From an uncultured Clostridia bacterium (GTDB taxonomy: Bacteria > Bacillota > Clostridia > Christensenellales > Aristaeellaceae), in assembly GCA_947600345.1 (NCBI GenBank), contig CANQGC010000078.1, forward strand, positions 1 through 10,780: DNA of 10,780 bases. The letters run 5' to 3'. The position numbers were made by a program, and so were the translations under genes. Shown piece by piece: positions 7,438-10,780 of the stretch; the stretch's first letter is position 1; each line of letters opens with the position of its first letter. The notes under the pieces are model-generated. The model worked only from the letters and a program-made list of their open reading frames with translations, was not told where the DNA came from and made no database searches.

Positions 7438-7462
7438 GGGGTTGACGCTTGCGCGCAACCCC
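7438..7462 (-). promoter_or_regulatory. Intercistronic hairpin with GNRA loop between binding protein and permease genes
   Basis: On the minus strand a 7-bp stem GGGGTTG/CAACCCC is extended by CGC/GCG across a single bulged T and closed by a GCAA tetraloop. No T-run follows, so it is more likely an RNA-processing or 3'-stabilising stem than a terminator. Such stems commonly let the binding protein be made in excess of the permease. Confidence 0.5.
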
Positions 7463-7494
7463 GTATGCCCGTTATTTGTTTTTCCTTCGGTATC

Positions 7495-7516
7495 AAAGCT
7501 TCCGGCGTCAAGCTTT
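7495..7516 (-). repeat. Small inverted repeat after the binding-protein stop codon
   Basis: The 7-bp arms AAAGCTT and AAGCTTT (7495-7501, 7510-7516) flank an eight-base loop and begin three bases after the stop codon of the binding-protein gene. The stem is weak and its role uncertain. Confidence 0.35.
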
Positions 7517-7519
7517 CGC

Positions 7520-8347
7520 TCAGGCGGCCGCTTCGGCCTCGGCGGCCTCGTCCGCGGAGGCGTCCTCCAGGCCCTCGAGCAGGCACAGGGAGGCCACGTC
7601 GATGCCGTACTTCTCGGCCAGGGACTTGTAGGTGCCGTCCTCGACCAGCGTGGCGAAGGCGCGCTGCACCTGCAGGCACATCTCCTCGTCGGCCTTGCGG
7701 AAGCAGATGCCGTACTCCTCGGCGGCCAGCGTCTCATCGAGGATCGCGTAGTCGGCGGTGGCGTCGCCGATCAGCGTCGCGGCGATGCTGGAGTCCATGG
7801 CCACAGCGTCCACGCTGCCCGCGGCCAGCTCGGTGAAGGCCACGTTGTAGCTCTCGGTGCGCACGATGTCGGCGAAGGTCGCGCCCAGCTCGGCCTGATC
7901 GCCGCCCTCGCTGATGAGGATGTCGGCGGAGGTGCCCAGCTGCACGCCCACGACCTTGCCCGCCAGATCGGCGGTGGTGGCGATGCCGCTGTCGGCCTTG
8001 GTCACGATCACCTGGGTGTTGTTGATGTAGGGGAAGGAGATGGTGTAGGCCTCGGGATCGAGCACGTCGATGGTCAGGCCGGACCAGATGCAGTCCACCT
8101 CATTGGCGTTCAGCTGCACGAGCTTGGTGTCCCAGTTGATCGGAACGATCTCCTGCTCCCACTCGAGGATGTCGCACACGGCCTTGCACATCTCCACGTC
8201 GAAGCCCTCGTAGGAGCCGGAATCGCCCATGTAGGAGAACGGCGGGAACTCGGGATCGATGCCCATCTTGAAGGTCACGGTCTCGGCCATCGCGGCGGCG
8301 GAGAGCACGAGCGTCAGAGCGACCAGCAGTGCGATAAACTTCTTCAT
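7520..8347 (-). CDS. Family 3 extracellular solute-binding protein of the amino-acid-type ABC importer
   Basis: A 275-residue exported protein that captures ligand and delivers it to the permease. Residues 1-21 are a Sec signal peptide (MKKFIALLVALTLVLSAAAMA, broken here after A21) with a cleavage site AMA/ET. There is no lipobox cysteine, which is unusual for Bacillota, where such proteins are normally lipid-anchored. Family features are GIDPEFPPFSY (29-39), YEGFDVEMCKAV (46-57) and a late Asp in VAMDSS (D185). In the segment G90-Y107 (GLTIDVLDPEAYTISFPY) the arginine that normally binds the ligand carboxylate is missing. The tail after residue 258 is Ala/Glu-rich. The start at 8347 is chosen because AGGAGG lies nine bases upstream; longer in-frame starts lack a site and destroy the signal peptide. 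It is the first gene of the four-gene operon. Confidence 0.93.
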   Translation of the reverse strand: MKKFIALLVALTLVLSAAAMAETVTFKMGIDPEFPPFSYMGDSGSYEGFDVEMCKAVCDILEWEQEIVPINWDTKLVQLNANEVDCIWSGLTIDVLDPEAYTISFPYINNTQVIVTKADSGIATTADLAGKVVGVQLGTSADILISEGGDQAELGATFADIVRTESYNVAFTELAAGSVDAVAMDSSIAATLIGDATADYAILDETLAAEEYGICFRKADEEMCLQVQRAFATLVEDGTYKSLAEKYGIDVASLCLLEGLEDASADEAAEAEAAA

Positions 8348-8377
8348 CTTGTTCTTCCTCCTGAATATCCTTGTATT

Positions 8378-8394
8378 TGCGCCGGTTCGGCGCA
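8378..8394 (-). promoter_or_regulatory. Leader hairpin of the importer operon
   Basis: A 7-bp perfect stem TGCGCCG/CGGCGCA with a three-base loop lies between the candidate promoter and the ribosome site of the binding-protein gene. It may stabilise the mRNA or serve as a protein-binding palindrome. It is too small for a known riboswitch class. Confidence 0.4.
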
Positions 8395-8412
8395 CCCAAA
8401 CGTTGTGGTAGT

Positions 8413-8441
8413 AGTTTATCACTTTAGCACGGTGATGCAAA
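8413..8441 (-). promoter_or_regulatory. Candidate promoter of the importer-racemase operon
   Basis: On the minus strand TTTGCA (8441-8436), a 17-base spacer, then TAAACT (8418-8413). Each box matches the housekeeping consensus at about 4 of 6 positions, so it is a modest candidate. It would give a leader of roughly 60 bases that contains the hairpin at 8378-8394. Confidence 0.4.
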
Positions 8442-8534
8442 AGCATAAAGCCGCGTAGTTTTGCGGAAGTTTGCGTAAAGCCTGGGGCGAGCGGGTTAAA
8501 TTTTCACTTTTAAACGCGGAGATAACAAAACGGC

Positions 8535-8562
8535 TTGCAACTTTATATTCGCGTACTATAAT
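8535..8562 (+). promoter_or_regulatory. Promoter of the MATE-HD unit
   Basis: TTGCAA (8535-8540), a 16-base spacer, then a perfect TATAAT (8557-8562). Transcription would start near 8569, leaving a short leader that contains GGAGGT at 8581-8586, nine bases before the ATG. It faces away from the importer operon across a 248-base AT-rich divergent region. Confidence 0.65.
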
Positions 8563-8595
8563 ATTCGTGCATCAATCGAGGGAGGTCTGTTCTGG

Positions 8596-9978
8596 ATGCG
8601 AAGGGGCAATCGGACATTCGAGCTGGACATGACGCACGGGAAGCTGATCCCGAAGGTTGCGGCCTTCGCGGTGCCGCTGATGGCGACCAGCATCCTCCAG
8701 CTACTGTACAACGCGGCGGACGTGATCGTCGTGGGCCGCTTCACCGGGCCGGAGGCGCTGGCCGCGGTGGGCAGCACGGGCGCGCTGATCAATCTGATCA
8801 TCAACGTGTTCCTGGGCCTCTCGGTGGGCACGAACGTCGTCGCGGCCAACTACTACGGCGCGAACGACTTCAACAACGCCCAGGAGACGGTGCACACTTC
8901 GATCTCCATCAGCGTCATCGGCGGCGTGCTGCTGGGCATCGTGGGCGTGATCTTCGCCGGAACCTTCCTGGAGTGGATGGGCTCGCCGGAGGAGGTTCTG
9001 CCGCTGGCGACGGTGTACGTGCGCATCTACTTCGCGGGCATGCCCGTGAACATGCTCTACAACTTCGGCGCGGCGGTGCTGCGCGCGGTGGGGGACACCC
9101 GGCGCCCGCTGTACTTCCTGACCGTCGCGGGCCTGGTGAACGTGGTGCTGAACCTGGTGTTCGTCATCGCCTTCCACATGGGCGTGGCGGGCGTGGCGCT
9201 GGCGACGATCATCTCCCAGCTGATCTCGGCGGTGCTGGTGGTGCAGTGCCTGATGCGCTCGCCGGGCTTCGTGCACCTCGACCCGAAGAAGCTGCGCATC
9301 TCCGGCGAAAAGCTGCGCGCCATCGCCCGCATCGGCCTGCCGGCCGGCTGCCAGGGCGCGTGCTTCTCGCTGTCCAACGTGCTGATCCAGTCCACGATCA
9401 ACGGCTACGGCGCCATCGTCGTGGCGGGCAATTCGGCTTCGAGCAACATCGAGGGCTTCATCTACGCCGCGATGAACTCCTTCCACCAGGCGGCCGTTAC
9501 GTTCACCAGCGCCAACGTGGGTGCGAGGAAGAACAGCCGCATCCGCAAGACGCTGGGCGCGTGTGCCACGCTGGTCACGGCGGTGGGCGCTTCGCTGGGC
9601 ATATTCGCCGTGCTGACCCGGCGCTTCCTGGTGGGCATCTACTCGCCGGACGCGGAGGTCGTGGCCGCCGCGCTGCCGAGGCTGACGATGTTCGGCCTGA
9701 GCTACTGGCTCTGCGGCCTGATGGACGTGCTGAGCGGCGTGCTGCGCGGCATGGGCGCGACGATACTGCCGATGACGGTTTCGATCCTGGGCGCGTGCGG
9801 CTTCCGCATCTTCTGGATCTACGTGATACTGCCCATCGCGCCGTCGCTGATGCTGCTGTATTTGAGCTACCCCGCCTCGTGGATTCTCACGGGCGGCGTG
9901 CATCTGATCTGTTACCTGAAGCTTTTGCGGCGCTTCCCGGCGTCGCCGGATGAGGAGAGGGAGGAGTTGAGCGCATGA
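8596..9978 (+). CDS. MATE family multidrug/solute exporter
   Basis: A 460-residue membrane protein with about twelve hydrophobic segments in two similar halves. These transporters export drugs or metabolites in exchange for Na+ or H+. Diagnostic is the N-terminal block MTHGKLIPKVAAFAVPLM followed by LQLLYNAADVIVVGRF and VGTNVVAANYYGA. In the second half FTSANVGARKNSRIRK marks the equivalent loop, and RGMGATILPM lies in helix ten or eleven. Length is normal and no frameshift is seen. GGAGGT lies nine bases upstream of the ATG. Its stop codon overlaps the start of the HD-domain gene in ATGA. The substrate cannot be read from sequence. Confidence 0.93.
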   Translation: MRRGNRTFELDMTHGKLIPKVAAFAVPLMATSILQLLYNAADVIVVGRFTGPEALAAVGSTGALINLIINVFLGLSVGTNVVAANYYGANDFNNAQETVHTSISISVIGGVLLGIVGVIFAGTFLEWMGSPEEVLPLATVYVRIYFAGMPVNMLYNFGAAVLRAVGDTRRPLYFLTVAGLVNVVLNLVFVIAFHMGVAGVALATIISQLISAVLVVQCLMRSPGFVHLDPKKLRISGEKLRAIARIGLPAGCQGACFSLSNVLIQSTINGYGAIVVAGNSASSNIEGFIYAAMNSFHQAAVTFTSANVGARKNSRIRKTLGACATLVTAVGASLGIFAVLTRRFLVGIYSPDAEVVAAALPRLTMFGLSYWLCGLMDVLSGVLRGMGATILPMTVSILGACGFRIFWIYVILPIAPSLMLLYLSYPASWILTGGVHLICYLKLLRRFPASPDEEREELSA

Positions 9979-10463
9979 CCATCGGAAGCGTAATCACCGC
10001 CATGATCGAGTACCTGCACGGCAAGCTGCACGACGTGGAGCACCTGCTCAAGGTCTACGGCTACGCCAAGGCCATCGGCGAGGAGGAGGGGCTGGACGCG
10101 GATACCCAGCGCACGCTGGAGATCGCAGCGGTGGTGCACGACATCGGCATCCCGCTGGCCGTTGAGAAGTACGGCAGCGACGCCGGTCCCTATCAGGAGG
10201 AGCTGGGGCCCGGCGAGGCCCGGGCGCTGCTGAGCGGGCTGGGCTGCGACGAGAAGACCATCGAGCGCGTCTGCGCGCTGGTGGGCAGGCATCACACCTA
10301 TGAGAACGTGGATGGACTGGACTGCCGGATTTTGCTCGAGGCGGATTTTCTGGTCAACGCCAGCTTCCAGCACTTCGGGCGGGAGGCGATTTTGGCGGCG
10401 CGGGAGAGCTTCTTTCGGACGCGGACGGGGATTCATTACCTGGACACCTGCTTACTGAAATAG
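9975..10463 (+). CDS. Small HD-domain phosphohydrolase
   Basis: A 162-residue cytosolic protein with a complete HD metal site: H23 (DVEHLLKV), H55-D56 (VVHDIGIP), H106/H107 (GRHHTYE) and D124 (LEADFLVN). HD proteins hydrolyse phosphate esters of nucleotides or other metabolites with divalent metals. This compact type is widespread in Bacillota without a defined substrate. GAGGAG lies eight bases before the ATG, inside the end of the MATE gene. The four-base ATGA overlap indicates translational coupling with the exporter. A terminator follows ten bases after the stop codon, so the unit is two genes. Confidence 0.88.
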   Translation: MTIGSVITAMIEYLHGKLHDVEHLLKVYGYAKAIGEEEGLDADTQRTLEIAAVVHDIGIPLAVEKYGSDAGPYQEELGPGEARALLSGLGCDEKTIERVCALVGRHHTYENVDGLDCRILLEADFLVNASFQHFGREAILAARESFFRTRTGIHYLDTCLLK

Positions 10464-10472
10464 AGACATGAG

Positions 10473-10514
10473 AAAGGCCCGGAGGCGGATTCGCTTCCGG
10501 GCTTTTTCTTTTTT
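10473..10514 (+). terminator. Strong intrinsic terminator of the MATE-HD unit
   Basis: A GC-rich stem (10477-10487 with 10492-10502) contains one G-T wobble, a GATT loop and an A-rich lower stem. It is followed by a T-tract of eleven T interrupted once by C (10503-10514). This is the clearest intrinsic terminator in the window. Confidence 0.92.
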
Positions 10515-10580
10515 GATGGGGGCGTGTGGGGATTCGGAGCGTGGGGGCAAGCTTCGCCTGCGAGTTAGTGGCGGCTGTCT

Positions 10581-10608
10581 GGTTCGGGGAGCTGTGGCTC
10601 CCCGAACC
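10581..10608. repeat. Perfect 12-bp inverted repeat
   Basis: The arms GGTTCGGGGAGC and GCTCCCCGAACC enclose a TGTG loop. There is no flanking T-run on either strand, so it is not an ordinary terminator. Confidence 0.85.
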
Positions 10609-10696
10609 TACCCTGCGCCGCGCCGGCTCGCGGTATGGAGGCGATGGGACGTGGATTCGAATTGCCGGGCTTGATTTTGCACCGCGAGCCGGGACT

Positions 10697-10729
10697 GGGC
10701 AGCGCCCAGACCCGTTCCGGGCGCTGCCC
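10697..10729. repeat. Perfect 11-bp inverted repeat
   Basis: The arms GGGCAGCGCCC and GGGCGCTGCCC enclose an 11-base loop (10708-10718). No T-run follows on either strand. Confidence 0.8.
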
Positions 10730-10736
10730 GGACCTG

Positions 10737-10759
10737 CTTAAGGGACTCTGTCCCTTAAG
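10737..10759. repeat. Perfect 10-bp inverted repeat
   Basis: The arms CTTAAGGGAC and GTCCCTTAAG enclose a TCT loop. A smaller stem, TTCCT/AGGAA with a four-base loop, follows three bases later at 10762-10775, so the palindromes are packed head to tail. Confidence 0.85.
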
Positions 10760-10780
10760 AATTCCTGCCAAGGAACCTGA

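Larger units (their letters stand above)
10515..10780. other. Gene-free, hairpin-rich tail of the window
   Basis: No reading frame here has a ribosome site, recognisable domain or gene-like composition; the short open frames on both strands run through the hairpin arms. The stretch holds four inverted repeats in about 200 bases, three strong and one small. It looks like an extragenic palindromic repeat cluster or the edge of an element lying beyond the window. Confidence 0.6.

Noticed and set aside
8348..8440. Riboswitch in front of the importer operon
   Set aside because: The leader is short and shows one small hairpin. No aptamer consensus or T-rich terminator is present.
10640..10680. Possible tRNA on the minus strand (ATTCGAATCC resembles a T-loop)
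   Set aside because: The flanking bases do not form a T-stem, and no acceptor or anticodon arm can be drawn.
10468..10771. Short open frames of 68-71 residues in the window tail
   Set aside because: They run through terminator and palindrome arms, overlap on both strands, lack ribosome sites and resemble no protein family.
10581..10775. CRISPR array
   Set aside because: The inverted repeats differ in sequence and spacing; there are no direct repeats with unique spacers and no cas genes.
1..10780. Defence island, prophage or transposon cargo
   Set aside because: All convincing genes are metabolic, transport, cell-wall or housekeeping types with uniform GC-rich coding; no mobile-element genes or target-site repeats are seen.

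Overview
The window is GC-rich chromosomal DNA, roughly 60-65% GC by eye, with AT-rich promoter islands. AGGAGG-type ribosome sites and short operons are typical of Bacillota. The gene set fits a high-GC anaerobic member of Clostridia: a Mrp ATPase with an N-terminal cysteine cluster, a Nudix hydrolase beginning MKYEKSCGAVVF, a DUF2974 hydrolase, an Amidase_3 protein with Ig-like domains, and a small HD phosphohydrolase coupled to a MATE exporter. I cannot name a genus. No phage, transposon, CRISPR or defence genes are visible.

Layout. Bases 1-891 (+) hold the 3' part of a parvulin-type foldase gene, closed by a terminator. Bases 981-2252 (-) encode a DUF2974 alpha/beta hydrolase with its own promoter. 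Bases 2365-3645 (-) are a two-gene unit, mrp then a Nudix hydrolase, read from a good TTGACT-17-TATCAT promoter. Divergent from it, 3848-5050 (+) encodes a secreted N-acetylmuramoyl-L-alanine amidase with a 19-bp terminator hairpin. Bases 5162-8347 (-) are a four-gene operon: family 3 solute-binding protein, HisM/GlnP-type permease, GlnQ/HisP-type ATPase, and a DapF-fold racemase resembling the histidine racemase CntK. Divergent from this operon, 8596-10463 (+) carries a MATE exporter overlapping an HD-domain hydrolase gene by ATGA, closed by a strong intrinsic terminator. The last 266 bases hold no credible gene, only a cluster of near-perfect hairpins.

How the genes work together. The amino-acid-type ABC importer and the cofactor-independent racemase appear to be one function: import of a small, probably amino-acid-like solute followed by stereochemical inversion. 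The companion genes of staphylopine synthesis (cntL, cntM) are absent, and the binding protein lacks the arginine that normally holds the ligand carboxylate. This makes the operon the most interesting item here. The foldase and the amidase act outside the membrane on protein folding and cell-wall turnover; Mrp and the Nudix enzyme are housekeeping functions. Most other content is ordinary.
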